Positions 1 through 10,510 of a stretch of 64,000 nucleotides of DNA are shown one piece after another (positions within the stretch are counted from its first letter, which is position 1; each line of letters opens with the position of its first letter). The stretch comes from Bactericera cockerelli. Lineage: Eukaryota > Arthropoda > Insecta > Hemiptera > Triozidae. The position numbers and the translations under genes were made by a program. The notes beneath the pieces are model-generated. The model saw nothing but the letters and a program-made list of their open reading frames with translations, did not search any database and had not been told where the DNA came from. Location: NCBI GenBank assembly GCA_024516035.1, contig CM044966.1:15638346-15702345 (forward strand). The letters run 5' to 3'.

Positions 1-435
1 TTCCCACCCCACTCTACCTGATGACATCTCTGGTAGAAAAGTGATGGGAAGCTATCTACTCCTGGACGCATACCTTTCCAGTATTCCCACCCTACTCTAC
101 CTGATGACATCTCTGGTGGAAAAGTGATGGGAAGCTATTTACTCCTGGACGCATGCCTTTCCAGTATTCCCACCCTACTCTACCTGATGACATCTCTGGT
201 GGAAAAGTGATGGGAAGCTATCTACTCCTGGACGCATGCCTTTCCAGTATTCCCACCCCACTCTACCTGATGACATCTCTGGTGGAAAAGTGCTGGGAAG
301 CTATCTACTCCTGGACGCATGCCTTTCCAGTACTCCCACCCCATTCTACCTGATGACATCTCTGGTGGAAAAGTGATGGGAAGCTATCTACTACTGGACG
401 CATGACTTTCCAGTACTCCCACCCATTCTACCTGA
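1..435. repeat. 83-bp minisatellite, about 5 copies, running off the left edge
   Basis: The block TTCCCACC...CTGGACGCATG repeats at 1, 84, 167, 250, 333 and 416 with a constant 83-bp period and few changes. The array is cut by the window edge. The right end merges into unrelated sequence after CTACCTGATG. Confidence 0.95.
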
Positions 436-714
436 TGTGAAGTCAAGAAAATAATGGCGTACCCAGCCCGAAGAATCTAAACCTTGTTAAAAACAATACC
501 TCCTAAGAACCACTGTCCCAATGCCGGCAGATTCTTTGACTCGTGATTGACATTTAATATAACATCCTGGGTACAGAAAGCTTCGTGTTTTTATTACTCC
601 TAAACAGATTTAAAGCCCTATTTTATTATCCTATCATAAGGAAAATATTGTATTTTTTTATTTACAGAAAATGATTACAAAAATTAAAAAAAAAATGGAA
701 ACAATATAAACAAT
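436..714. other. no recognisable feature
   Basis: AT-rich single-copy-looking sequence with no frame, splice sites or recognised repeat. Confidence 0.5.
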
Positions 715-825
715 AAATTGGAAAAAATAGATAAATACATACACACATAATGTCCTAAATTAAGGGCGGGGTTATTGCCTATGGCAATCTCTTCCACCCA
801 ACCTTACTCAGGAACCCTTACTCAG
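715..825 (-). repeat. R-A repeat (polyA LINE 3' tail family)
   Basis: R-A copies carry GGTTGGGTGGAAGAGATTGCC and GGCAATAACCCCGCCCTTTA, then T-rich sequence ending TTTGTACTTTGTCCTCCTAATAAAG plus poly(A) in the fullest copy (45285-45485). The polyA end and 5' truncations suggest a LINE 3' UTR. This copy is antisense. Confidence 0.75.
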
Positions 826-842
826 CCACGGTGACGAGACAT

Positions 843-1120
843 AGATAATGTTGTTGTTGTTGTAGCCAGCTTGGCTACAGCTGGAGGGTTGAGTGATGGT
901 CTCCAGCCCACTTTATTTCAAAGTTGGCTCGTCCTGAACCACATGTTTCTATGTGCGATCAACCATCATGAGGACTTGGACTTTTCTTTATAAGCCATTG
1001 AACCTTTAGGAAACTGCAAGCTAGCCTGGCTTGTAAGGGTTGGCTAGTCTGTTCTCTGTTTATAGTCCTCTAGCGGGACACTGGTCTTCTCCCTGTTTAA
1101 CGTCCCCCAGCAAGACTAAG
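843..1120 (+). repeat. R-B dispersed repeat
   Basis: It begins with (GTT)n, then TAGCCAGCTTGGCTACAGCTGG, a GATCAACCATCATGAGGACT core, and ends TTTAACGTCCCCCAGC. The coding potential is nil. Other copies are at 3600 (inverted), 44278 and 59370, with a fragment at 2790-2860. Confidence 0.85.
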
Positions 1121-1309
1121 ACATAGATAATCTACCTACCTAGACTGGATGAAGAGGAGGTGGATCCATAGTGGTTGTAGCCAAGCTGGGAGTTGAAAGC
1201 TTGCGGCAACGCTGTCATCATCCGGGACCTGACCTTTGTCCCTTTCTTCTGCCTGGTAGTCCAGCAAGCATGCTCTGGAATAAGGAAAACAATCTATTAA
1301 CAGACCTTT

Positions 1310-1512
1310 TACCATTTTTTTATTTATTTTATTTACCTATTTTATTTATTTTATTTATTTTATTCATTTTATTTATTTTATTTATTTTATTTATTTTATT
1401 TATTTTATTTATTTTATTTATTTTATTTATTTTATTTATTTTATTTATTTTATTTATTTTATTTATTTTATTTATTTTATTTATTTTATTTTATTCATTT
1501 ATTTATTTTATA
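1310..1512. repeat. TTTTATTTA microsatellite
   Basis: A near-perfect run of TTTTATTTAT words over 200 bp. The long open frame across it (LFILFILFI) is a product of the repeat. Confidence 0.95.
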
Positions 1513-1797
1513 TTTTTTTTACAAAACAATCAACAATAGGTAATTATTAACAATATATTAAAGAAAAACATAAAAATATATACATTTTTTTTAAAACATA
1601 GAACATTATTACAATTGTTTTGTAATCCCGAGCGAAATTAAAAAGGGCCAAAAAAAGGGCCAATTGATATTTTTTAAAACCTATGGAGTGGGGTATTGAA
1701 TGAAAGGTCTCGATGTCCTCATGCTTAATTGAACATTTATATTGCAATAGTTGAATCTGTGTGAGGTTTACAGATCACAGAACCACTAGTAATAATA

Positions 1798-1975
1798 CTC
1801 TTTAATGGAAGGTAACCACCAGGCGAAGTTAATGCTCAAAGCATTTTCTACCACCTAACCCTTCGAGTCTTATTATTATGTGGTCACAAACTCAAATAAA
1901 TAAGGAAAAATTCATGCACTGGGTGTGATTCGAATCAACGGATCACTAAGCTACCTAGATACATACCTGAAAGTT
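1798..1975 (-). repeat. S1 tRNA-derived SINE
   Basis: In sense orientation S1 has a tRNA-like head with GTGGTCAAGTGGTTAACGCG (box A region) and GGTTCGAATCC (box B), then GTGCATGAATTTTTCCTC. A body follows with CTCTGAGGGTTAGGTGGTAG and AGGCGAGG/CCTGGTGGTTACC, and it ends in (TTA/TAA)n. Confidence 0.85.
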
Positions 1976-2074
1976 GGTGAAAGATGACTGATAGACAAAA
2001 CACTACGGGGACAGAGTTCAAATTCAGCATTGTTTTGTGGTCTCCGCCAACAGCTTGTTAGAAAAAAGTATTTC

Positions 2075-2215
2075 CGACCTCAGTAGCTTGATGGATAAGG
2101 CGGCGGACTTTTAGCCTGGAGGTCGGTGGTTCAAGTCCCGGTTTCAGCGTAGATTTAGTAGAGCGACTTAGAGTAATTGTGACATCACGAAAGTGATTAA
2201 CACAACTCGATAACT
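2075..2215 (+). repeat. S2 tRNA-derived SINE
   Basis: S2 starts CCGACCTCAGTAGCTTGAT, has box B-like GGTTCAAGTCCCGGTTTCAG, and ends with AGTAGTTGTGATATCACGAA followed by AGTGATTAACAC and an A-rich end. The 5' head folds as a tRNA-like cloverleaf with a GGCGGACTTGTAACCTGG anticodon arm. Confidence 0.85.
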
Positions 2216-2780
2216 TTTTTAAAAAAAATTCTTTGGATTTTAGTAATTAAATATAACGTTACTTTTTTAGTATCACTTGAAGGGAGATTTATTTAATAAC
2301 TTTAAAACAAATACAACAACATTCTCATCATATACATAATTCAGTCTTCAATGAATGGGAGCCCAGGCTCGATGAGGCTATTGTATTATAATTTAAAAAA
2401 ATTAACGATTCTTTATTTGGTAAAAAAAAAAAACTTTACAGATAGGAGGAGTCACTGCCAACAGATTTCCTGTGATAAATTTTATTACATATTTATGTCT
2501 TCTCACTTTGAGATGTGTAATAAAGCCATACGATAAATAAATAAAATTCAGTTAGGAATAGATAATAGAGTTGGATTTGTTCGATCATCACACATACATA
2601 TAAGTTACCCTTTGTACTACAGCTACACAAACATGGTATGCTCTAACAAAAGGTATGAGATGGCATGAGACGCACCAATTATTAGAAACATCTGGCATGG
2701 AAAAAATAATAATGAAAATGTTGCAATGGTACCTACCTGGATAACCAGACTAGCGCGTTAACCACGTGACTACCAGACTA
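2216..2780. other. no recognisable feature
   Basis: AT-rich sequence with poly(T)/poly(A) runs and no supported gene or repeat family. Confidence 0.45.
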
Positions 2781-2889
2781 CCATTTTCTACAGCTAGGGG
2801 GATTGATGGTCTGCAGACAACTTTAGTTGGCTCGTCTCGAACCACATATTTTTGACATTTTCATGTCTTTGCTCTGGCACATAACCAAA

Positions 2890-3060
2890 ATTATGTGACG
2901 AAATTATGTAACGATATTATGTAACGATATTATGTAACGATATTATGTAACGAAATATCGAATTGTAAAGGGAGAGAAGTCTTCTAATATCGGATATCGA
3001 TATTATGGTTTCGATATTATCGATATACCTAATATCGATATTTTCGTTTCGATATTGCAA
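2890..3060. repeat. ATATCG/TATGTAACGA simple-repeat cluster
   Basis: ATTATGTAACGAT repeats four times (2893-2955), then degenerate ATCGATATTAT words continue to 3050. The block is locally self-complementary. Confidence 0.7.
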
Positions 3061-3234
3061 CCCTAAGAGAAGAGGGAAAGTGTGTGTCATGCGCACAATA
3101 CGAAATTTGGTCAGTTGGGTTTTGGACCTTGAATAGTAAAGATGAAAATGTCGAAATGGTTGCAGACTCGTATGCAAGCGTTTTTTTAAACAAAAATTTA
3201 AAATCGCTTTCAACTGCATGGTCATTTCAGTAGT

Positions 3235-3310
3235 CACCGTGGCAGAGTGAGTTAGCGCGCTAGGCATTGTACGCATGGTGACCTGGGTTCGATTCCCAGC
3301 GGGGCAGGAA
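3235..3310 (+). repeat. S3 tRNA-derived SINE, head only
   Basis: S3 head: GTCACCGTGGCAGAGTGAGT, TAGCGCGCTAGGCATT, GGTGACCTGGGTTCGATTCC, CAGCGGGGCAGGAATTTTT. Here the body is absent and poly(T) plus an R-A tail follow directly, a chimeric or nested insertion. Confidence 0.8.
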
Positions 3311-3324
3311 TTTTTTTTTTTTTT

Positions 3325-3450
3325 TTGAAAGCTTTATTAGGTAGAACAAAAAATATATACAGTAGAATACAATGAAATATAAAGAAAAACAAAAAGATTA
3401 AGCAAATATACTAGAGAAAAAAAGAGAATGAAGTTAATGTCCTTCTAATT
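3325..3450 (-). repeat. R-A repeat, antisense, 3' part
   Basis: Poly(T) followed by AAAGCTTTATTAGGTAGAAC is the reversed polyA end with its AATAAAG signal. It is fused to the S3 head at 3310. Confidence 0.78.
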
Positions 3451-3599
3451 AATTAATTAGTTTTCACACTTTTACTTCCTCATTTTACGGTTGCATGCTC
3501 TTCCTAACGGTTTTGTCTTTTGATCTGACATGGCTGGCACCGCATCCATTTAACGCCCCTTGCAGGTGATAGGAAAAGGACCACTCACAGGCACTAATA

Positions 3600-3845
3600 C
3601 TGCCGGAGTCTCGCTAGAGGACTATAAACAGAGAACAGACTAGCCAACCCTTACAAGCCAGGCTAGCTTGCAGTTTCCTAGGGGTTTAATGGCTTATAAA
3701 GACAAGTCCAAGTCCTCATGATGGTTGATCGCACATAGAAATATGTGGTTCACGACGAGCCAACTTTGAAATAAAGTTGGCTGGAGACCATCACTCACCC
3801 CTCCAGCTGTAGACAAGCTGGCTACAACAACAACAACAACAACCT
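3600..3845 (-). repeat. R-B dispersed repeat, inverted copy
   Basis: Reverse complement of the 843 copy, ending in (AAC)n. It is about 90% similar by eye, with AGACAAGCTGGC in place of AGCCAAGCTGGC. Confidence 0.85.
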
Positions 3846-3899
3846 CGATATAAGAGAACGATTTCCATAAATTTACCTCTTCAAATAGAAAATAAACTC

Positions 3900-4100
3900 T
3901 AGTCACCGTGTCCGAGTGAGTTAGCGCGTGTAATGCCTACACGCACGGTGACCTGGGTTCGATCCCCAGCGGGGCAGGAATTTTTCTGATCTTTACTTGG
4001 ATATTCGGGGTCCACTCATACCTCTTGAGAAAAAATAAGTAGCTGCTTTAATGTGAGCAGCGACCAGTGGCGGAAGTATAGGCAGAAAAAAAAAAATATT
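3900..4100 (+). repeat. S3 SINE, head and body
   Basis: The head is followed by TGGATATTCGGGGTCCACTC and GAGCAGCGACCAGTGGCGG, then an A-rich tail. This is the S3 body in its short form. Confidence 0.85.
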
Positions 4101-4304
4101 GGGATAACAAAGATAAGGAAAAGTCCTATAATTCTGCGCTACACACTAAAATTGTGATATAATAACACAAAGAAATACATTTATTTATTTTACAAAATAA
4201 ACTCTCTCAAAGAAATACCTCTTAAGTTGTTGTTGTAACCATCATGGCTACAGCTTGAGCGATGAACCATCGTGATTACCTCGGCTTTTTATTTTTACCA
4301 TCTT

Positions 4305-4560
4305 CTTCTTCTTCTTTTACTCTATCTTATCCTGCTGGAGCAGGGTCGACGTTGTTAAACCTCATGTTTGAGGTTGGTTGGTTTTGGCACATTTTCTTTT
4401 ACGGCTGCATGCCCATCCTAACGCCAACAATTCTATTTGATTTAACGTCCTGGATTAGGACGAGGGTTTTACCCTCCATTCGCTGGGAATCGTACCAGCT
4501 ACCCACATTAACCTCACCCAGCCTGGGTAGGGCCGGAAACGGCAGCCTCACGTGTTTTAA
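4305..4560 (-). repeat. S4 SINE (central domain and tail)
   Basis: Sense S4 has a tRNA-like head (TCCGTGGCGTAACGGTTGTG, then GAGTTCGATTCCC), the central domain CCAGGCTGGGTGAGGTTAATG...GCGAATGGAGGGTAAAACCC, then AACCTCAACCATGAGGTTGA and a (GAA)n end. This copy lacks most of the tRNA head. Confidence 0.85.
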
Positions 4561-4670
4561 TTGTATATGAATTTCTAATTATCTGTGTTGTATAATACTT
4601 ATGTCCATATTAATAAAGTGTTGAATAATAATAATATGGCTACGAAATAAAAAAGGAATAATGTTTAATC

Positions 4671-4842
4671 ACCGTGGTCAAGTGATTCACGCACTAGTCT
4701 GGTAATCCAGGATCCGTTGGTTCGAATCGCACCCAGTGCATGAATATTTCCTCATTAATTTATATTTAATTTAAGTCTCTGAGGGTTAGGTGGTAGAAAA
4801 TGCTTTGAGCATTAGCCTCGCCTGGTGGTTACGTTCTTATTA
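4671..4842 (+). repeat. S1 SINE copy
   Basis: Box A-like GTGGTCAAGTGATTCACGC, box B GGTTCGAATCGC and the CCTGGTGGTTACG end are all present. It is lightly diverged. Confidence 0.82.
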
Positions 4843-5149
4843 TCTACAAAACAAAAAGGCTTTTATTTAATTTTATTAATTTTTTTATGGGTCTAGCCCT
4901 TTTATTTAATATTTAAACATGTTACATATACAGGAACAATATAGAAGACTTCTATATAATATTATATGTACTAACCTAAATTTTATTTTTCTAAATCTGT
5001 ATTTTCAATTTTGTAGTTTTTTTATTACAAATAAAATATTGCATTCATAGAGGAAATTAAATAGGACAGTATTTCATTGGTGACTGGATTTGACAGTTTT
5101 TCGTGAGACGGATTTTTGCCCAGGAAACATCTGTAACACTGGGTAACAG

Positions 5150-5990
5150 TAACAGAGTTTGAGGAAGTGTTCTGGGTCACAGTGTGTGAGGAAATGTTCT
5201 GGGTCACAGTGTTTTTAGGAAGTGTTCTGGGTCACTGTGTTTGAGGAAGTGTTCTGGGTCACAGTGTTTGAGGAAGTGTTCTGGGTCACAGTGTTTTAGG
5301 AAGTGTTCTGGGTCACAGTGTTTGAGGAAGTGTTCTGGGTCACAGTGTTTGAGGAAGTGTTCTGGGTCACAGTGTTTTAGGAAGTGTTCTGGGTCACTGT
5401 GTTTTAGGAAGTGATCTGGGTCACAGTGTTTGAGGAAGTGTTCTGGGTCACAGAGTTTGAGGAAGTGTTCTGGGTCACAGTGTTTGAGGAAGTGTTCTGG
5501 GTCACAGTGTCTGAGGAAGTGTTCTGGGTCACAGAGTTTGAGGAAGTGTTCTGGGTCACAGTGTTTGAGGAAGTGTTCTGGGTCACAGTGTTTGAGGAAG
5601 TGCTCTGGGTCACAGTGTTTGAGGAAGTGTTCTGGGTCACAGTGTTTGAGGAAGTGTTCTGGGTCACAGTGTCTGAGGAAGTGTTCTGGGTCACAGTGTT
5701 TGAGGAAGTGTTCTGGGTCACAGTGTTTGAGGAAGTGTTCTGGGTCACAGTGTTTGAGGAAGTGCTCTGGGTCACAGTGTTTGAGGAAGTGTTCTGGGTC
5801 ACAGTGTTTGAGGAAGTGTTCTGGGTCACAGTGTCTGAGGAAGTGTTCTGGGTCACAGTGTTTGAGGAAGTGTTCTGGGTCACAGTGTTTGAGGAAGTGT
5901 TCTGGGTCACAGTGTTTGAGGAAGTGTTCTGGGTCACAGTGTTTGAGGAAGTGTTCTGGGTCACAGTGTTTGAGGAAGTGTTCTGGGTCT
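5150..5990. repeat. 27-bp minisatellite, about 31 copies
   Basis: TTCTGGGTCACAGTGTTTGAGGAAGTG-type units repeat with substitutions and occasional 1-bp gaps on the left side, becoming perfectly phased from about 5410. Because 27 is divisible by three, several frames on both strands stay open (for example VFEEVFWVT). I find no splice sites or start context to support coding. Confidence 0.95.
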
Positions 5991-6424
5991 ATTATTGGTT
6001 GCCAGCTCCTGGGTGCCTCTCGCCTGGTCTGGCAACCCTTCTGGTCTGTATGACCCTTGGTCTACGAGGACCATTTTGGACGACAGTATAACTGTATGTT
6101 GTATCGTTCATATTAGGCAGGGGAGGCAACGGACGTGGGTGCTGAAAAAGAACACAGATTGAAACTGTTAAATTAGCAGGAAGATAACAACATGATCTAT
6201 ATCAAGACAACACTCAACAAGACACAGAAAACACACAGGATAATAACAAAAATTAAGGGGGAGACGGATAAGTCAAAAACAGGAGCCGCTCCCCCAAATA
6301 AAGCTAGATAAACCTTATCTAGCAACAGTAAAGTTGCAATTATTATTATTTGCTACAGAGATCCAAACTGGATATAAGAGAAAATTATCCTGGGCCATAT
6401 CACGACAGGGGTTTTACAATAACA

Positions 6425-6640
6425 CTCTTTAGTGGAAGGTAACCACCAACCACCAGGCGAGGTTAATGCTCAAAGCATTTTCTACCACCTAACCCTCAGA
6501 GTCTTATTATTAAGTGGTCACAAACGCAAATTAATGAGGGAAAATTCATGCACTAGGTGGGATTGGAACCAACGGATGCCTACACTACCTGGATTACCAG
6601 AAAATCGCGTTAACCACTTGACTACCAGTGCACACCCTCC
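6425..6640 (-). repeat. S1 SINE copy
   Basis: A complete copy with a duplicated ACCACCA word near the 3' end. The head adjoins the 5S-headed SINE at 6640 directly. Confidence 0.82.
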
Positions 6641-6830
6641 ATTCGCTGGAAACTCAAAAACCAGCTACTCTAATTAACCTTACCCAGCCTGAGTGGGGCC
6701 GGGAATAGTCCGCATCACGAGGCTTCGTATTTGAATGGTCACCCATCCAAACTCGCTGAACGTTGCTTAACTTCAGTGACAGAACTGGTGTATCGACTGG
6801 TGTAACATGCCATCGACGCTGACCAGTTAT
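6640..6830 (-). repeat. F5S: 5S-rRNA-headed SINE copy
   Basis: On the minus strand a 5S-like segment (GAAGTTAAGCAACGTTCAGC, then GGATGGGTGACCATTCAAAT) is followed by the central domain shared with S4 (CTCAGGCTGGGTAAGGTTAA). See the 7728 copy for the family description. Confidence 0.82.
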
Positions 6831-6839
6831 TTTTTTATA

Positions 6840-7000
6840 TTTTTTAAGTAACTAAGTTATCATATTTGTGTTAAATTCTTTTGTGATTTCACAACTACTC
6901 AAACTCTCTTTACTAAATCTACGCTGAAACCGGGACTTGAACCACCGACCTCCGTATTACAAGTCCACCGCCTTATCGTTCAACCTACTGACGTCGGTAT
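6840..7000 (-). repeat. S2 SINE copy
   Basis: A full-length inverted copy from the GTTATCATATTTGTGTTAA tail to GTAGGTTGAACGATAAGGCG in the head. Confidence 0.82.
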
Positions 7001-7084
7001 ATTTTTAAGTAATAATAATAATATCGCCTTATTTTTACTGCCCGATTAAGACTATTAAATTCCCATTATTCTAGCAGTAAGCTA

Positions 7085-7225
7085 AAGACATATAATTATG
7101 TGGTAAAAATCCCAAATGGGAGAATAACTTGTCATGTCCCGGCTGAGTTTTGAACCCGCGACCTCTGTGGAATCTCTGGATTCACAGAGTGTCGCTTTTA
7201 CCACTCAGCTACCGGGACAGACACT
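7085..7225 (-). repeat. S6 tRNA-derived SINE
   Basis: In sense orientation: GTCCCGGTAGCTGAGTGGTA (box A), TCTGTGAATCCAGAG, GGTCGCGGGTTCAAAACTC (box B), then GGGACATGACAAGTTATTC. A tRNA-like cloverleaf with a poly-purine body; fragments recur at 12040, 57950 and 60905. Confidence 0.78.
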
Positions 7226-7727
7226 AACTACTTCTAATTTACAAATAATGCACAAATTTTTACATCGCCGCTTTTGGTATCAGTCCTGTCAGGGGTTGAT
7301 GGCGCCATAGCCAATGCCGACAGGATGGTCGCCTGAAAGAAAAAGAAGAAAACGATCAGCCTAAACAGTTGTTACACGAAAGACAAATAAATGCATAAAT
7401 GCACTATGTAAAACATAAATGCACTATGTAAAACATAAAATATGCACTATGTAAAAGGCTAATACGCATATCCTACATACAAAATTTTATTAAAATTGGG
7501 TGTTATGAAATGTCCAGAAAAATACGGAAAATTCAGTAATCAAAAAATAAATGATCGGCGCGAACAACGTGGCCCAGCAGAGTTAAAGCACCTAAAAGGA
7601 AAAAAAAAATATAATTATAAAAAATAAATAAATGAAGTAGATTATTAAATTTTTTATTAGACAACAGACATACATTATGTACCGACACAGCACAAATAAT
7701 AATTACAAAGAAAGGAAAACATGGAAA

Positions 7728-7980
7728 CGCCAGCGTCGATGGCATGTTGAATACACCGGTTCCCTTCAGAACACCGAAGTTAAGCGACATCCAGCGAGGT
7801 TAAGACTTGGATGGGTGACCATTCAAATTCTAATTCTCGTGACGCTGGCTTTTCCCGGCCCCACTCAGGCTGGGTGAGGTCAATGTGAGTAGCAGGTTTG
7901 TGAGTTTCCTGCGAATGGAGGGTAAAACCCCCGTCGTGATATGACCATGGCAGTTGAAAGCAACGTTAAACCCCACTTAA
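7728..7980 (+). repeat. F5S: 5S-rRNA-headed SINE, full-length copy
   Basis: The first 100 bp resemble 5S rRNA: GTTGAATACACCGGTTC, then GAAGTTAAGC (box A) and CTTGGATGGGTGACC (box C of the internal pol III promoter). Next come GTGACGCTGGC and a domain CTCAGGCTGGGTGAGGTCAA...GCGAATGGAGGGTAAAACCC that S4 also has. It ends TTGAAAGCAACGTTAAACCC with poly(A). This is the layout of a SINE3-type (5S) element. Confidence 0.88.
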
Positions 7981-8067
7981 AAAAAAAAAAAACATGGAAA
8001 CAATAAAAAGGAAGAAAAAAAAAAAAAAAGATAAATATATAAACATATAATTATCATTATTAATCAT

Positions 8068-8130
8068 CTTCCGACTTGAACCACCGACCTCTAGATTACA
8101 AGTCCGCCGCCTTATCGATCGAGCTATTAT
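8068..8130 (-). repeat. S2 SINE head fragment
   Basis: Only the tRNA-like head remains, from CTTGAACCACCGACCTCTAG to CCTTATCGATCGAGCT. Confidence 0.75.
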
Positions 8131-8134
8131 TATT

Positions 8135-8290
8135 ATAGTAAGCTTTATTAGGTAGAACAAAAAATGTATACAGTAGAATACAATGAAATATAAAGAAAAA
8201 CAAAAAGATTAAGCAAATATACAAGAAAAAAAGAGAATGAAGTTAATGTCCTACCTAAAGGGCGGGGTTATTGCCTGTGTCAAGCTACTG
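8135..8290 (-). repeat. R-A repeat, antisense
   Basis: Nearly identical to the 3325 copy (AAGCTTTATTAGGTAGAAC) but extends further, to AAAGGGCGGGGTTATTGCC. Confidence 0.78.
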
Positions 8291-8574
8291 GCTACTGAAG
8301 TTGGTTTATTTTTATTTTTGTTAAATTATCAGAAGATTCACTCACCATCACAGCAATCACGAAGAGAGCCAATTTGAAGTTATTCTGGAACATGATTTCT
8401 TCAGGTATCTTCTCGCTGACTCAGGACCAGGAACTAATGTCAAGTCAAGTGGCGCAGTCGATTTTTTATCTGTATTCCTTCGTGACTAAAGTCATTATAC
8501 TTGATATTTTTGCTTTCCATTAAATGTAGGTAGATTTTTTTAAAATGTTAAATGTCTAGCTGGGGACCACAAAC

Positions 8575-8700
8575 AGGGAGTATACCAGCATTGGCTTGGT
8601 TCTGGGGGCCCTTGTCAATTATTAGCTTCCTTGTAAAGATAGTGGTAGAAGTGATGAGTCATTCCTCCACTGTCTGGCTACCATCGTTCACGATGATATG
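8575..8700 (+). repeat. R-F dispersed repeat
   Basis: R-F reads GACTATAAACAGGGAGTAGACC, CAGCATTGGCTTGGTTCTGG, GGGCCCTTGTCAATTATTAG, AGACAGTGGTAGAAGT and GGCTACCATCGTTCACGATG, ending GCCACCCTATGATGATGAT. It has no polyA and no TIR; its class is unknown. Confidence 0.8.
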
Positions 8701-8751
8701 ATTAATGTTAAATATATGTATATATTTAAAAAAAAAAATATGTATTGATAG

Positions 8752-8955
8752 TTAAGTGGTTAATGCGCTAGTCTGGTAATCCAGGTAGCGTAGGGATCCT
8801 TTGGTTCGAATCCTACCCAATGCATGAATTTTTCCTCGTACATTTGAGATTCTGACCACATAACAATAAGACTCTGAGGATTAGGTGGTCGAGAATGCTT
8901 TAAACATTAACCTCATCTGGTGGTTACCATCTGATAAAGAGTGTTATTATTATTA
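8752..8955 (+). repeat. S1 SINE copy
   Basis: A complete sense copy from GTTAAGTGGTTAATGCGC to GATAAAGAGTGTTATTATTA. Confidence 0.83.
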
Positions 8956-8964
8956 TCATCATCA

Positions 8965-9165
8965 CGACAGAGGTGTTACCCTCCATTCACAGGAAACTCA
9001 CAAACCTGCTATCCACATTAACCTCACCTAGCATGGGTTGGGCCGGAGTGCCAGCATCACGAAGTCTTCACCTCGCTGGACTTTCCTTACCTTCGGTGAT
9101 CCTACGAAAAAACGGTGCATTCAACGCGCTATCGATGGCGCTGCACTGGCTAGTTTCTCAGATTT
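8965..9165 (-). repeat. F5S SINE copy
   Basis: An inverted copy in which the 5S segment has a short deletion in the box C area; the central domain is nearly complete. Confidence 0.8.
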
Positions 9166-9494
9166 CGAAAGCTAGCATATTTTTCTCGTGCCAGGACCTC
9201 TTTTGCTATCGATCTACCTCTAAATTAACCTTCGCATGGTAACATCTGGGTCTTGCCTACTTGTTGACGCCAATATTCTTGTCGAAATAATTTAAGAAAT
9301 AATGTGAATGGGAGCAAAATATTCCCAAAAAATTGTTCTTGTCTTTGAAACTCAAGTTCTTAATAAAAGTTATGTTTAATTATTTTGTTTGTAATCATTT
9401 CGTTTTTCCAAAATTAATATTTTTGAGTATTGGGTCTGTCAGACCCAATGTTACCGTTGGTGTCCATTCATTTATGTTACCATGGGAGGGTTAA

Positions 9495-9635
9495 AATATT
9501 TATACACCGTAAAATACAATGAAATTATAAAGAAAAAATAAATAGATTGAACAAAGAAACAAGAACAAAAAACATAACAAATCTCGTATCCAACCTAAAG
9601 GGCGAGGTTATTGCCCGTGGCATACCTCCTATTGG
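9495..9635 (-). repeat. R-A repeat, antisense
   Basis: Contains AACCTAAAGGGCGAGGTTAT and TGCCCGTGGCA, the family's most conserved part. Confidence 0.72.
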
Positions 9636-9764
9636 AATAGAAAGTCGTGTGATGTACACACCTGTTTTTTAAAGAGTCGCAGAGCAACTTGCAAAAAGGT
9701 GGTTAAGTATCTTGCCATGTGCCGTCATGTGTAATTCGACAGCTGTGACCTCGAATTTTTTTAT

Positions 9765-10145
9765 TTATTTTAAAGATGATTGTTTCACAGCCGTTTTTAT
9801 TTCGTAGCCATGAAACAGGAGCTACTGTAGACGCTTGTGGTCTGTGTTGTAGCCCGCCCATCCCGTAGTATGCCTCTCCTCTGATGGGCGAGAAGTATAA
9901 GTATAAGTTTAAGTAGTGCTTTATTTAGACTGTCAGCGCAAGACAGGTAGTCCCATTATGCCAACAGTTTTGGCACAAGTGACACAATACTTCCCAATTA
10001 GGTTCTGGCTCAACACGAGCGCACCGGAAGGTATCCCTTACAAACAATTGTAACCAAATTAAGAATACAAATTTTTGTCGGCACGGGGGATCGAACCCGG
10101 GACCTTCCGCATGTCAAGCGAGTGCTCAACCACTGAGCTAAATGT
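9765..10145 (-). repeat. S5 tRNA-derived SINE interrupted by an R-M element
   Basis: Sense S5 has a tRNA-like head (GAGCTCAGTAGTTAAGCACT, CGGGTTCGATCCCCCGTGCC), then CGGTGCGCTCGTGTTGACCC, GATGGGAGGCATACTACGG, AGCTCCTGTTTCATGG. At about 9895-9985 a different repeat, R-M (TAGTGCTTTATTTAGACTGTC to CCCATTATGCCAACAGTTT), is inserted. Confidence 0.8.
9895..9985 (+). repeat. R-M short repeat, nested in S5
   Basis: R-M core: GTAGTGCTTTATTTAGACTG, then AGACAGGTAGTCCCATTATG and CAACAGTTT. Other copies are at 13825 and, inverted, at 42575 and 47455. The (TATAG)n or (TATAAG)n head suggests a retroposon read from its end. Confidence 0.7.
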
Positions 10146-10414
10146 TAAATGGTGTTATGGTTTTGCATAATAGGTATTGACTAAGAAATGGTTAGACCAT
10201 TTGGGAAAGAAATTGATTGGAATTACGGGTGATCCCAGTTCCAATCATTTTCTTCACCAAAAAATTGGTCTAGCTATTCAAAGAGGAAATGCTTCTTGCA
10301 TCCTCGGTTCCCTTCCGAAAGGACGGACGGTCCCTGGGAAAAGTTTTTTTTTATATTTAAAAAAATAAAACATTAATTATAATTTTATATAATGTATATA
10401 AAAATTAGTATTAT

Positions 10415-10510
10415 TACCGACCTCAGTAGCTTGATCGATAAAGCGGCGGACTTGTGTCCTTGAGGTCGGTGGTTCAAGTCCCGGTTTCAGCAAAGATTTA
10501 GTAATAGTCA
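10415..10510 (+). repeat. S2 SINE copy, 3' truncated
   Basis: The head is intact to GGTTTCAGCAAAGATTTAG, then replaced by sequence that contains AGCCTCCTGTGTAAAT twice (10512 and 10650). Confidence 0.78.

Noticed and set aside
1171..1539. 122-residue frame with LFILFILFI repeats
   Set aside because: Translation of a TTTTATTTA microsatellite.
3235..3310. Possible tRNA genes here and at about 20 other places with box A and box B
   Set aside because: Each has the same SINE body or is a fragment of one, and none has a properly paired acceptor stem with a 3' discriminator; they are tRNA-derived SINEs.
5404..6091. Long overlapping open frames (186-226 residues) on both strands
   Set aside because: All are produced by the 27-bp minisatellite; no start context, splice sites or codon bias.
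7728..7830. Possible functional 5S rRNA gene
   Set aside because: The 5S likeness covers only the middle of the gene, the ends do not pair, and a SINE body follows; many copies share the same body.
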